Below are positions 44,615 to 53,365 of a DNA stretch of 55,735 nt, piece after piece; position 1 is the stretch's first letter, and each line of letters begins with the position of its first letter. Under the pieces are notes generated by a model. The model was not told the DNA's origin, did not search any database, and saw nothing but the letters and a program-made list of their open reading frames with translations. The stretch comes from an uncultured Bacilli bacterium (lineage in GTDB: Bacteria > Bacillota_I > Bacilli_A > RF39 > UBA660): the NCBI GenBank assembly GCA_944371325.1, contig CALVXO010000011.1, positions 1-55,735 of the forward strand, in the 5' to 3' direction. The position numbers and the translations under genes are program-made.

Positions 44615-45218
44615 AAGTAAGCACTTGTTAATTATAATGAGTGCTTTTCTTTTTTTTATTGCTATTTCGTTACTTGCTTTTAAGTATTATGGTTTATATG
44701 AAAAAGATAAGCAAGAACAAAATAGTATTGAGTTATTTTTTGAAGAAATACCTACTGAAAAAGAAGAATCAGAGCCTAATTTAGAGAAAGTTGAAGAAAA
44801 AGAAAACATAATACAATATGTAGCTGTTTTAGAAATACCTAAAATTAATTTGAAAAAAGGACTTGTTGACAAGAATAGTAAAGCCAATAACGTAGATAGA
44901 AATATTTACACATTAAAAGAATCAACATTTCCAGATGAGGAAGAAGAGAGTCATGTAATACTAGCATCACATTCTGGTAGTGGTTATTATTCATACTTTA
45001 ATAAGTTAAATAAATTAAATAAAAGTGATCAAGTCTTTTTATATTATCAAGGTATTAAATACATATATCAAATTGTAAACATATATGAAGCAGAAAAAAC
45101 TGGGACAGTTTCTTTAAGACAAACATCTGGCTCTGATATTACTTTAATAACTTGTATTAGTGGTACAGATAAACAAATTGTTTATGTAGGAAGTTTAGAA
45201 GCAAAGGAGAATTATTAA
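44583..45218 (+). CDS. Sortase, probably dedicated to the upstream adhesin, 211 aa
   Basis: An N-terminal membrane anchor (about 15-37) and linker lead to a sortase domain: IPKINLKKGLV, catalytic His130 in LASHSG and catalytic Cys191 in LITC. The Arg that normally completes the triad just before the last strand is not obvious; the aligned stretch reads TDKQIVYVG, so Lys197 or Gln198 stands in its place. The gene starts 32 bases inside the adhesin gene, indicating coupling. It probably recognises the VPNTLQ-type motif of that adhesin. Class uncertain (B- or D-like). Confidence 0.82.
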   Translation: MLKRKVKIENKSKHLLIIMSAFLFFIAISLLAFKYYGLYEKDKQEQNSIELFFEEIPTEKEESEPNLEKVEEKENIIQYVAVLEIPKINLKKGLVDKNSKANNVDRNIYTLKESTFPDEEEESHVILASHSGSGYYSYFNKLNKLNKSDQVFLYYQGIKYIYQIVNIYEAEKTGTVSLRQTSGSDITLITCISGTDKQIVYVGSLEAKENY

Positions 45219-45445
45219 TGGAGTTTGAAAACAATGGAATGGGTAAATGTATTTTGTTGAAAGAAGATAAATACGATCATTCACTTATTTACTCAATTAC
45301 TGGTAAACAATTTATTGTAGCATCTGATTTAGATAAAAAAACTGGTAGTTGGTTACATGGTCATTATTTTGGTAAAGATTTAGATAGTGCATTAGATTTT
45401 TTTAACGAACTATCAAATGAACATGATAATGATATGGAAAGGTAG
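45218..45445 (+). CDS. Small hypothetical protein of the transfer operon, 75 aa
   Basis: Coupled to the sortase stop (TAATG). Contains a GKQFIVASDLDKKTGSWLHG stretch and acidic ends; looks cytoplasmic. Proteins of this size and pattern occur in transfer operons of Firmicutes elements, but no function is known to me. Confidence 0.65.
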   Translation: MEFENNGMGKCILLKEDKYDHSLIYSITGKQFIVASDLDKKTGSWLHGHYFGKDLDSALDFFNELSNEHDNDMER

Positions 45446-45822
45446 TGGTAAATTTGGAAAAAGTAGCAGGATACCTATGCTTTAAAAATCAAAGCAAGGA
45501 ATCTATGAATCTTAATTTAAAGCAAATGTCAGAATGGTGTTTGCTTAAAAATTATGACTGTACAATTTATTTTGATAAAGTAAAAAATAGGTTAGATTTA
45601 GATAGAAATGAATTGAACAAATTAAAACATGATATTCAAAATGGAAAGTACAAAAAATTAATTATAAAAGATATGACTAATGTTTCAAGAAATACTACAT
45701 TTAATATTGAATTTTTGCAGTTTTTAGATGATAACGACTGCAAAGTCGAAAGTATGGATGGCATTGATTTAGATTTATTTAAAAATATATTTAATAAAAA
45801 TAAGGAGGAGAAAGAAAGATGA
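45445..45822 (+). CDS. Resolvase-like protein lacking the catalytic serine, 125 aa
   Basis: The chain follows the N-terminal fold of serine recombinases: an opening strand, L..Q...W, a YFD strand, a LDRNELNKLKHDIQNGKYKKLIIKDMTNVSRNTTF stretch matching the RPxLxxLLxDIxxGxxDxLVVxxLDRLSR consensus, then an FLQFLDDNDCKVES strand. However, the position of the catalytic Ser (RVS in active enzymes) reads CFKNQ, and the first conserved Arg of DRLSR is Thr-Asn. No DNA-binding domain follows. It is therefore probably a non-catalytic protein with a structural or regulatory role. Start GTG at 45445 overlaps the upstream stop; TTG at 45454 is possible. Confidence 0.6.
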   Translation: MVNLEKVAGYLCFKNQSKESMNLNLKQMSEWCLLKNYDCTIYFDKVKNRLDLDRNELNKLKHDIQNGKYKKLIIKDMTNVSRNTTFNIEFLQFLDDNDCKVESMDGIDLDLFKNIFNKNKEEKER

Positions 45823-46226
45823 ATAACGAAAATGTAAAAGAAGTAAAAAACTCAAAAAATAGATTTGAATTAGATGGTAATGTTGCTAATATTAGTAATG
45901 TTTATACTAATCAAAACGGGAAGAAAATATTAAGGTTTGATTTGGCTCAAAACAACAATGGTAATACGCAATATGTTCCTATTGTTTTAAGAGGAGAACT
46001 AGTTAATAGTTATGGTAATGAAATTCAAAAGGGAGACTGGATTTCAGTAAAAGGTAGAATCTCTACATATCAAAAAGATGTTGAAAGAGATGGAAAAACA
46101 TATAAAGATAAAGCCATAGATATTTTAGGGTTTGAAATTACTGATAGAAAAAATAATAAAGTTTATACTTCTGATGGCGATATTAGAGATTTAGAAGAAA
46201 AATCTAATTCGGAAATGAAAAGATAA
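45819..46226 (+). CDS. ssb: Single-stranded DNA-binding protein (OB-fold), element-encoded
   Basis: 135 aa with an SSB/OB fold: FELDGNVANISNVYTNQNGKKILRFDLAQNNN, YVPIVLRGELV, GDWISVKGRISTYQKDVERDGKTYKDKAIDILGFEI. This is the PriB/SSB-like arrangement common in conjugative elements, where it protects the single strand during transfer or rolling-circle replication. The acidic helicase-binding tip of housekeeping SSBs is absent; the C-terminus ends EMKR. Overlaps the upstream gene by four bases. Confidence 0.82.
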   Translation: MNNENVKEVKNSKNRFELDGNVANISNVYTNQNGKKILRFDLAQNNNGNTQYVPIVLRGELVNSYGNEIQKGDWISVKGRISTYQKDVERDGKTYKDKAIDILGFEITDRKNNKVYTSDGDIRDLEEKSNSEMKR

Positions 46227-46228
46227 TT

Positions 46229-46735
46229 ATGAGTAAATATCAATATAGTGTATTAAATTATTGGAATGATGGCGATGATTTATATGTTAATTATATAGTT
46301 GAGAATATAGAAACAAAGCAAAAGGCAAATGCAATAGAGTATTATGATACATCAGATATTGAGTGTGATTATAATACAGCATTAGAAGAAGAAATTGAAA
46401 AAGCATTAACAACATTGTTAGAAGAAAATGATGGAATTGAATTTAAACTACCAAAAGCAAGTGAATTAAGTCCACTATTAAGATATATTTATAATCGTGT
46501 ATGTGAAAGCGAAGATAATATGTGTCATATTGATTATAATGACTGGGAAGAACTAAAAGAGGAAGAAGATTTTCTTGAAGAAGATATAAACGTATTGGAA
46601 CAAGAAATAGAAAAATATAATTTACATGATTATATAACTCTTGATGATGGCGAATATAAAATTTGTGGTTATGGTGGTTTACAATGTTTTGTTAATGATG
46701 ACAGAGTAAAGGAAAGTGATGAACTTGAAAGATGA
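46229..46735 (+). CDS. Highly acidic hypothetical protein, 168 aa
   Basis: Rich in Asp and Glu, especially 45-85 and 105-150 (EELKEEEDFLEEDI). No family recognised, no membrane segment. It overlaps the next gene by 17 bases, and lies in the run of small cytoplasmic genes between ssb and the secretion core. Acidic element proteins sometimes mimic DNA, but nothing specific shows that here. Confidence 0.65.
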   Translation: MSKYQYSVLNYWNDGDDLYVNYIVENIETKQKANAIEYYDTSDIECDYNTALEEEIEKALTTLLEENDGIEFKLPKASELSPLLRYIYNRVCESEDNMCHIDYNDWEELKEEEDFLEEDINVLEQEIEKYNLHDYITLDDGEYKICGYGGLQCFVNDDRVKESDELER

Positions 46736-47393
46736 ATTAAAAAAAGGACAAGCCTTTATAGGTCTTGATGATAATAAATATTATTTTTTAGGTTATGATT
46801 ATGATGATCAAATCTTTTTTACAACATTAGATTTATGGAGTGATAAAGAACAAAGTTATATGACTAAGAGTAATATCTTTATTAAAGAAGTATTGGATGA
46901 AAAATCAAAAGTCATAGAAGATTGCACTTGGTACTATCAGTCTATGAAAGAATTAGATAATTCAACTATGGAAGAAAAGATAAAAAGGTGCTTGGACATT
47001 ATTAAAAATTCTAATTCTAAAGAAATAGAATTAAGACCTACTGAAATAGGTCCATTAGTACGAGGACAAGCATATAGCAAAGAATTTAATCAATATTATG
47101 AAGTAATTGGTTTCATTATAGATAATAATATTTATTTAGATTCTGATTTAAAAGCAAAACAAAAAGGCTTTTTTGCAATATATCATTCTAACTGCGAGAA
47201 TACAGTACCACTTATTTTTGAAAGAAATTTTAGTGATAAAGATAATTCATTTGATGGTAAACACTTTTTAGCTGGGAATGATGATAGAGTTGATATAGAG
47301 GACATTGTTTGCAGTAAAGAATTAGTAAATTCTTATATGAAAGAAACCTTAACTGATAGGTTAGAAAGAAAAGATAAAGACATGATGATTTAA
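46719..47393 (+). CDS. Hypothetical protein of the transfer operon, 224 aa
   Basis: Contains two similar parts: about 5-60 (GQAFIGLDDNKYYFLGYDYDDQIFF) and about 110-170 (VRGQAYSKEFNQYYEVIGFIIDNNIYL), both beta-rich, suggesting an internal duplication. No recognised family. The ATG at 46719 follows AAAGGAAAG. A strong terminator after it separates this operon from the secretion core. Confidence 0.65.
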   Translation: MNLKDELKKGQAFIGLDDNKYYFLGYDYDDQIFFTTLDLWSDKEQSYMTKSNIFIKEVLDEKSKVIEDCTWYYQSMKELDNSTMEEKIKRCLDIIKNSNSKEIELRPTEIGPLVRGQAYSKEFNQYYEVIGFIIDNNIYLDSDLKAKQKGFFAIYHSNCENTVPLIFERNFSDKDNSFDGKHFLAGNDDRVDIEDIVCSKELVNSYMKETLTDRLERKDKDMMI

Positions 47394-47400
47394 AAAGTTG

Positions 47401-47442
47401 CTGTGTAGTTATTGAATTTTTTTGATAACTACACAGTTTTTT
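47401..47442 (+). terminator. Strong rho-independent terminator before the secretion core
   Basis: CTGTGTAGTTAT pairs with ATAACTACACAG (12-bp perfect stem), followed by six T. Confidence 0.92.
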
Positions 47443-47470
47443 ATTATAGATAAAAGAAAGGGTGAGTGTA

Positions 47471-47749
47471 ATGAATAGATTAAATGTATTAGCAATTAAG
47501 CAATTAGAAGGTGGAACATATACCATTGATACTGTTTTAAATGTAATAAAACAAATAACTGACTGGGCTTTAGCAGTAGGAATATCCCTAGCTGGTATTG
47601 CACTCGTTGTAAGTTTCATTATGTATGCAGTAGTAGATGTAGATCAAAAGCCTAGAGTAAAAACAAGAATTTTACAGACTTTACTTGGTATATTTGGAAT
47701 AATTTTAGCCATTTCATTAGTTAATATTATTATTAAATTATTTACATAG
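47471..47749 (+). CDS. Two-TM pilin-like conjugation protein (Maff2/VirB2-like), 92 aa
   Basis: A short N-terminal region and two hydrophobic helices (about 33-55 and 68-90) separated by VDQKPRVKTR. This matches the small two-TM proteins placed just before TrbL/VirB6 in Firmicutes elements and compared with VirB2 pilins. Start ATG at 47471 after GGGTGAG. It precedes the secretion genes in the expected order. Confidence 0.72.
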   Translation: MNRLNVLAIKQLEGGTYTIDTVLNVIKQITDWALAVGISLAGIALVVSFIMYAVVDVDQKPRVKTRILQTLLGIFGIILAISLVNIIIKLFT

Positions 47750-47760
47750 GTGTTTAATTT

Positions 47761-49149
47761 ATGATGACTAAAGTTTTTGATTTGTTAAGAAGTTTAGGCT
47801 GGTATTTAGTTAGTTTTATATATGACTTAATTGATGGACTTCTACAAATAATTAAAGAATTAAATGCTTTTGATATAATTAATTCATTATCAAATAATCA
47901 AACATTTAGGAATTTATATACTGGAGCAATGGCTATTGCTGTAACATTATTTGCACTTTTTATCGTGTGGAGATTTGTAAATAAACTACTAGATCCAGAT
48001 GAAGAAACAACTTTTAAAATGATAATAATGGAAGCAGTAAAATGTGGAACGCTTATTATGATGTCCACATTTTTATTTGTTCAAGTATCTAATTTTTCTA
48101 TTACTCTATCGAACTATACAGGAAATATTTTTGAAACAAATAGTAATTCAAAGATGAGTGATTCAATGCTTACTATGTTTATTTCATATAGAGATGGTTA
48201 TAAAAATAGTGATAAGTTTAATGAAAGTAAGAGTATATCGGAATTAGTGAATAACGGTTCGTTTGATAGTGATGAGTTATATTTATCAAAATATGTAACA
48301 AAATCGAGAGTAATATTGTCTGATGAAAAAGATTATAAATATGAAATTAATTGGATTATGGCAGTAATAAGTGGAGGCTTTTTCTTATATAGTTTATTTT
48401 TTGCAGGTATTATGTTAGGCAGAAGACAAATTGAATTTTTATTTTTGTTTTCAATAGCACCAATTGTTTTTGCAACTAGTGTTTGTAATAAACAACGAAG
48501 GGGAGCAGTAATAGAACAACTGGTTTCTTTAGCACTTCAAAGTGCAGTTGTTATGCTAATTGTTAGTTTAACTGTAATGGTAATGCAAGAAATTAATGTT
48601 ACAAAATTCTTTGATAATACATTTATGAATATAACGACAAAATCACTGCTTTATTTAGGTTGTGCAACATTTATTATGACTGGTAGTCAAGTTATCAATA
48701 GATTTATAGGAAGTAATGTAAGTGCAGCGAGTGGTAGAGAACAATTAATGTCATTAATGGGTTATGGAAAAATAGCAGGTATTGGAGCAACACTTGGTGC
48801 TGGTGCAACTTTAGGAGGAGCTCTTTTAGGAACTGGTCTTGCAATGAAAGGTGGAAAAGCAGTAGGCTCTCACGCATTATCTCAAGCAGGAATTGCTTTA
48901 GGAACAATGGGAACAGTTGATCCAGCAAGTGGACAAACTCCGAATAGAATGCAAAGATTTGCTAGTGCTATGGGATCAAGAATGTATGCAACAGGTCAAA
49001 GAATGGGAGGAAAATCAACTGGTAATAAGTTTAGTGCAAGTGATGCATTTATGAATGCAGGAGCAAGTAGTTTGCATAACACGGTAAGAAGAGTAATGCC
49101 ACGAGCTAGTTATAATACTTCTTATTATAGAAGAAGAAATATGATATAA
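47761..49149 (+). CDS. VirB6/TrbL-like conjugation membrane protein, 462 aa
   Basis: Six or more membrane helices spread over residues 15-330, including a long hydrophobic stretch FFLYSLFFAGIMLG and SLALQSAVVMLIVSLTVMVM, then a Gly/Ala/Ser-rich region (about 330-440) and a basic tail. This is the layout of TrbL/VirB6 channel proteins (CD1107-like) in Firmicutes type IV secretion systems. The gene lies between the pilin-like and PrgI-like genes, as expected. Confidence 0.85.
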   Translation: MMTKVFDLLRSLGWYLVSFIYDLIDGLLQIIKELNAFDIINSLSNNQTFRNLYTGAMAIAVTLFALFIVWRFVNKLLDPDEETTFKMIIMEAVKCGTLIMMSTFLFVQVSNFSITLSNYTGNIFETNSNSKMSDSMLTMFISYRDGYKNSDKFNESKSISELVNNGSFDSDELYLSKYVTKSRVILSDEKDYKYEINWIMAVISGGFFLYSLFFAGIMLGRRQIEFLFLFSIAPIVFATSVCNKQRRGAVIEQLVSLALQSAVVMLIVSLTVMVMQEINVTKFFDNTFMNITTKSLLYLGCATFIMTGSQVINRFIGSNVSAASGREQLMSLMGYGKIAGIGATLGAGATLGGALLGTGLAMKGGKAVGSHALSQAGIALGTMGTVDPASGQTPNRMQRFASAMGSRMYATGQRMGGKSTGNKFSASDAFMNAGASSLHNTVRRVMPRASYNTSYYRRRNMI

Positions 49150-49162
49150 GGAGGCAATATAT

Positions 49163-49465
49163 ATGTATATAACAGTAAAGTCAATTAAGAGAAATTTAGG
49201 TTTTAAAGGAATAGAAGTATCTGACATTATAATTGCTTTACCAATATTAATCTTATTTATAATTTTATTTTGTTTTACACCATTAAAAATACCATCAATA
49301 GTAGGTCTAATGATTGGTATTTTTTGTTTATTACCAGTTAATGTAAGTAAGAAAAATAGAATGTATAAAGTAATTGGATTAATGTTTAAATACTTATTTA
49401 AAAACAAATATTATGTATATCAAAAGAAAGGAGCAGTGAATAATCTTGAAGAATCAGAAAACTAA
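49163..49465 (+). CDS. PrgI/VirB3-like conjugation membrane protein, 100 aa
   Basis: Two adjacent hydrophobic helices (about 22-40 and 45-60) after a short N-terminus, and a basic segment ending YYVYQKKG. This is the usual PrgI/VirB3 plan and always stands just before VirB4; here the VirB4 gene starts 20 bases inside it. Start set by AAGGAGG. Confidence 0.82.
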   Translation: MYITVKSIKRNLGFKGIEVSDIIIALPILILFIILFCFTPLKIPSIVGLMIGIFCLLPVNVSKKNRMYKVIGLMFKYLFKNKYYVYQKKGAVNNLEESEN

Positions 49466-51953
49466 AGATGAAAAAAAGAAAAAGAAAGAACATAAAGTTA
49501 TAGAAAAGTTTGTTAAGAAGAAAGATAATTCAAAACAAAAATACATAACTAAAAGTGTTTTAAAAAGAAAGTTTAAAAATGCTCAAAGTTTTACCAATGC
49601 AGAAGTAGTAAATGATAATGGAATTATAAAACTTCGTGATAATAGTTTTGCAAGAGTTTTTTCGGTTGATGCTATTGATTTATCACTAACATCAAACACT
49701 CAAAAGCAAAACTTTTTTAATCAATTAAAATTTCTTTATCAATTAAAAGGATTAAATTTAAGAATATACAAGTTAGATGATAAGATAGATCTAAATGCTA
49801 ATAAAGATTACTACAATAGACTAATGGAAGAATTTGCTAATGATGAAGAAAAACTAACATTTTTAAAAGAAAGATATGATAGATTAGAAATATTAGAAGA
49901 ACAAAATCTTACTACTACAAGTAGATATTATTTTGTATTAATTAGTGATAATGATAAAGCATTAGAACATACATCAGAAGAACTAGAAATGCATTGTTAT
50001 AACATGACACCTAGATTACATATTCAAATGATTACAAATAAACTAGAGATATATCAGTTTTTGATAAACTTATATTTATCGAATGCTAATATAGAACAAT
50101 TAATGTGGAGCGATTTAGTAGAACTAATCACTCCTTTTTTTATTAATGAAACAGTAGGTTATATAAAATCAGATGATACAGAAATACAAGTTGTAACAAT
50201 TAAAAGATTACCACCATTTATAGATGAGTTATTTTTTGAAGAACTATTTAATGTTCCAGATACAAGATGTTGTATTCATATTAAAGATACAATACCAACT
50301 GAAGAACTGGTTAGAAGATTAGATAGTAATTATGAATTTTTAGTTTCCGAAAGAAGCACTACTAGAAAATTATCAGATGCTACTCAAATGGATACTGAAA
50401 GAGAGAACTTTCAAGCATTAATGACACAAATTAAAAATGGCGATGAAAAAATCAAAGAAGTTGATTTCATTATTGTAATAAGTGGTAATAGAAAACAACG
50501 TGAAGAAAAGTTAAAAGAGTTAAGAAAAATTGCTGATGTATTTCAAATTAAATTGGATGTTCCTAGAATGAGGCAAATGGAAGGTTGGCAAGCATTTGAT
50601 ATAACTAAAAATGGTTTTGAAGATTATCATAACTATCTTCCAAGTTTAACTTTGTCAGCATCATTTCCACTTACGATTACACACTTTAATGATGAAACAG
50701 GCTATATTTTAGGATCTGATATTCATACAGCTTTACCAACAATATTTGATTTATTTCATAAAGATGCAACACGACCATCAAGTAATTTAGCAATCATTGC
50801 CTCAACTGGTGGTGGAAAAAGTTTTACATTAAAGAAAATGATTATAAATGAAATTAATCGTGGGAACTCTTGCTTTTTGTTTGATGCAGAGGGCGAGTAT
50901 GAAAAGTTAGTTAGAAAAAACAAAGGCGAATATATTGATATGTATTCTTCTAGTGGTGGTATTATTAATCCACTACAAGTAAGATTTCTTCCTAGTGATA
51001 AAGAAGAAAAAGAAGATGGAGATATAAATTCAATTAATTATGAAGATTGTCCTCTTGCTAAACATCTAGGCTCACTAGAAACATTTATTAAATGTGCTTT
51101 TGAAGAAATAAAAGAAAGCGAAGTAGTAGTTATGCTAGATATGATTGAAAAGCTATATAAAAGATTTGGTATAACTAAAAATACAAAAATATCTAGGTTA
51201 GAAAAATTAGAAAATACTGATTATCCAATATTTTCTGACTTGATAGAATTTCTACCAGATTATCGTAATATGATTACTAACCCAGAACAGTTAAAAATAG
51301 TTGATAAGTTAGAGATATTATTAGATAGATTTAAAGTTGGAACTGATGCAATGTTATTTAATGGTTATACATCAGTAAATCTTGATGCTAACTTAATTGC
51401 ATTTAATGTAAAGGACTTGTTATATAGTAAAAATAAAAGAATTATAACTACTCAATTAGTAAATTTACTTACTTATCTAAATAATATTATCGTAAGAAAT
51501 AAGATAGTAAATGATAAAGAAAAAGATAAAAAGAGAATTAAAAATATTTCAGTAGTAGTAGATGAGTTTCACTTATATTTAAAGAATACTGATAGTGAGG
51601 TATTACTCACATTTGAACAAATTGCAAGAAGAATCAGAAAATATCATGGTGCATTTATTCCTGCAACTCAAAGTATTCATGACTTTTTAGGGGATGATGA
51701 TTCAGTTAGGAGTGCAACAGCTATCTTTAATAATTGTCAGTATCAATTAGTTGGAATGTTAAAAGAAGATGACTTAACAACTTATTTAAAATTATTCTAT
51801 CAAAACCCATTAACTGATACACAAAAAGAATTTTTAATGCAAGCAGAGATGGGAGAGTTTTTGCTTACAATTAATTCAAAGAATAGAATAAGAGTTAAAA
51901 TTGTTGCTACACCACTTGAAGTTGAACTGATGGGAGAAGAAGTTAAAGTATGA
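49446..51953 (+). CDS. VirB4-family conjugation ATPase (TraE/TrsE-like), 835 aa
   Basis: The motor ATPase of the type IV secretion system. A basic N-terminal tail precedes the N-domain. The ATPase domain has Walker A ASTGGGKS (about 452-459) and Walker B VVVDEFH (about 700-706), plus FLPATQSIHDFLG-like and GMLKEDDLTTYL motifs of VirB4. The length suits the family. Start TTG at 49446, with the GGAG site about 14 bases upstream, inside the PrgI-like gene. It drives substrate movement at the inner side of the channel. A VirD4 coupling protein is not in view. Confidence 0.93.
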   Translation: MKNQKTKDEKKKKKEHKVIEKFVKKKDNSKQKYITKSVLKRKFKNAQSFTNAEVVNDNGIIKLRDNSFARVFSVDAIDLSLTSNTQKQNFFNQLKFLYQLKGLNLRIYKLDDKIDLNANKDYYNRLMEEFANDEEKLTFLKERYDRLEILEEQNLTTTSRYYFVLISDNDKALEHTSEELEMHCYNMTPRLHIQMITNKLEIYQFLINLYLSNANIEQLMWSDLVELITPFFINETVGYIKSDDTEIQVVTIKRLPPFIDELFFEELFNVPDTRCCIHIKDTIPTEELVRRLDSNYEFLVSERSTTRKLSDATQMDTERENFQALMTQIKNGDEKIKEVDFIIVISGNRKQREEKLKELRKIADVFQIKLDVPRMRQMEGWQAFDITKNGFEDYHNYLPSLTLSASFPLTITHFNDETGYILGSDIHTALPTIFDLFHKDATRPSSNLAIIASTGGGKSFTLKKMIINEINRGNSCFLFDAEGEYEKLVRKNKGEYIDMYSSSGGIINPLQVRFLPSDKEEKEDGDINSINYEDCPLAKHLGSLETFIKCAFEEIKESEVVVMLDMIEKLYKRFGITKNTKISRLEKLENTDYPIFSDLIEFLPDYRNMITNPEQLKIVDKLEILLDRFKVGTDAMLFNGYTSVNLDANLIAFNVKDLLYSKNKRIITTQLVNLLTYLNNIIVRNKIVNDKEKDKKRIKNISVVVDEFHLYLKNTDSEVLLTFEQIARRIRKYHGAFIPATQSIHDFLGDDDSVRSATAIFNNCQYQLVGMLKEDDLTTYLKLFYQNPLTDTQKEFLMQAEMGEFLLTINSKNRIRVKIVATPLEVELMGEEVKV

Positions 51954-52132
51954 AACGATTAAGTGGTCGGCAGTTAAGAAAAGAGTTTAAGAAAATATAT
52001 TTTGATGAATTTGATGATCCAAATGAATCATTTATGGATTTCTTGTTAGACTTAATTCCAAAGAAAATATTAATAGAAATTATTTCAAAAGGGGAACATT
52101 ATTATTCCTCTATTTTTAGTAAATATAAATAA
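51950..52132 (+). CDS. Small hypothetical protein of the transfer operon, 60 aa
   Basis: ATGA overlap with virB4 and one-base overlap with the next gene, so it is a real coupled gene. A basic N-terminus (KRLSGRQLRKEFKK) and an acidic stretch (DEFDDPNESFMDFL) with an amphipathic helix; no signal peptide. Function unknown. Confidence 0.65.
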   Translation: MKRLSGRQLRKEFKKIYFDEFDDPNESFMDFLLDLIPKKILIEIISKGEHYYSSIFSKYK

Positions 52133-53058
52133 TGAATAAAAAGAAAAAGAAAAATATTATTTTAAAAATTATTGGTGGTAGTACCATTTTATCAGTCGCT
52201 TTTGCAATGGTAATTTTAATTTGTGTGCTAATGATTTTTGATTTTTTTGGAACAAAACTTACAAAAGAAAAAGTCCAGCATAACGAAGAATATGCAGATT
52301 CTTATAAGACTGCACTTAATACATATCTAAAAGATGGATACGTTCCACTACAAAGACTATTATATTTTTATTTGGAAGATTCAACATTGACGCTAGATAT
52401 TCTATATACAATGAATCAAAATAAAGAGGCAAAAACTGCTAGAGAAATAGAAAGTGTTTGTGAAGATCAAAGAGTAAAAAATATGACTGCTTGCACTAAT
52501 GTTAATATAGAAGAAAATAAAGATTATCTTGTAGTAAGTACAGGACATTTCAATTTTCCGTTAAAAAGTGAGTTTACTGTAACAAGTTTCTTTAATGAAC
52601 AAAGAACAGTTTATGGCGAAAGTAATACTCACAATGGTTGGGATTTAGCAGTTCCAGCCCAAACACCAGTCTATTCAGTTTGTGATGGAGTAGTTGAAAA
52701 AGTAAACTTTACTCAAGATTCTAATCTTCCTTATGACCAAAGTGGTAATAGTGTTGGTAATACTATTACATTAAAATGTGATAGTGATTATGATGAAACT
52801 TATTATGTAATATTCGCTCATCTTTATCCTAATAGTGCGAAAGTGAAAGAAGGAGATGCAGTAAGTCATTGGACACAAGTTGCATCAGCAGGAACTACTG
52901 GATATTCAACTGGTAATCATTTACATTATCAAATAGAAAATGAAAATAGAGAATTAGTTGATGGAATGCAGTTAATTGATTTTACATTAAGTAGTTCATC
53001 AGACTTTAATGACTTTAAAAATCCTAATACTGGTTTTAGACCACCACTTGGAAATTAA
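52132..53058 (+). CDS. Membrane-anchored M23 peptidase (VirB1-like wall hydrolase), 308 aa
   Basis: A basic start and one membrane helix (about 10-36), a helical linker, then an M23/LytM domain: THNGWDLAVP (zinc His and Asp, about 163-172), GNTITLKC, VIFAHLYPN and NHLHYQIEN (HxH, about 262-270). M23 enzymes cut peptide cross-bridges; in type IV secretion systems of Gram-positives such proteins open the wall for the channel. It is the last gene of the secretion core; the palindrome-rich region follows. Confidence 0.88.
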   Translation: MNKKKKKNIILKIIGGSTILSVAFAMVILICVLMIFDFFGTKLTKEKVQHNEEYADSYKTALNTYLKDGYVPLQRLLYFYLEDSTLTLDILYTMNQNKEAKTAREIESVCEDQRVKNMTACTNVNIEENKDYLVVSTGHFNFPLKSEFTVTSFFNEQRTVYGESNTHNGWDLAVPAQTPVYSVCDGVVEKVNFTQDSNLPYDQSGNSVGNTITLKCDSDYDETYYVIFAHLYPNSAKVKEGDAVSHWTQVASAGTTGYSTGNHLHYQIENENRELVDGMQLIDFTLSSSSDFNDFKNPNTGFRPPLGN

Positions 53059-53365
53059 AGGAAGCACATTTATAATGGCTATTTTATGATGGTAGCCACT
53101 TTTAAAGAAAAAGGTAGCCACAATATTTGTTGATATTAAAGGTATTTTTTATATAGGGTAGCCACTTTTGTTATTAAAAGTAGTCATTTTTGCAAGTGCA
53201 AAAATAGTAAGACACCACTATTTTCCCTTTATGCCATAAGGAATAAAAGGATTTGTGGTGTCGTTCTTCTTATGCCCATTAAAAATATGCAATATTTTTA
53301 TTAAAAAAAATACCTTAAAAAAGTAGAAAGTGGCTACCCATAAATTAAAGAAAGGAGTTTGTAAA
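53059..53365. other. Probable oriT/replication region: iterons and palindromes, no gene
   Basis: A 307-base gap without a gene, full of structure. GGTAGCCAC recurs in direct orientation at 53091, 53113 and 53157, and inverted (GTGGCTACC) at 53330-53338. ATTTTTGCA and TGCAAAAAT make a perfect palindrome (53186-53205). GACACCAC (53211-53218) and GTGGTGTC (53255-53262) form a long hairpin with a partly palindromic loop (CCTTTATgccATAAGG). Another AAAAATAT/ATATTTTT pair is at 53281-53299. It sits directly before the ribbon-helix-helix and relaxase genes, the classic place for oriT. Confidence 0.7.

Noticed and set aside
45445-45822. The resolvase-like gene as the element's integrase
   Set aside because: It lacks the catalytic serine and a DNA-binding domain and is too short for a large serine recombinase.
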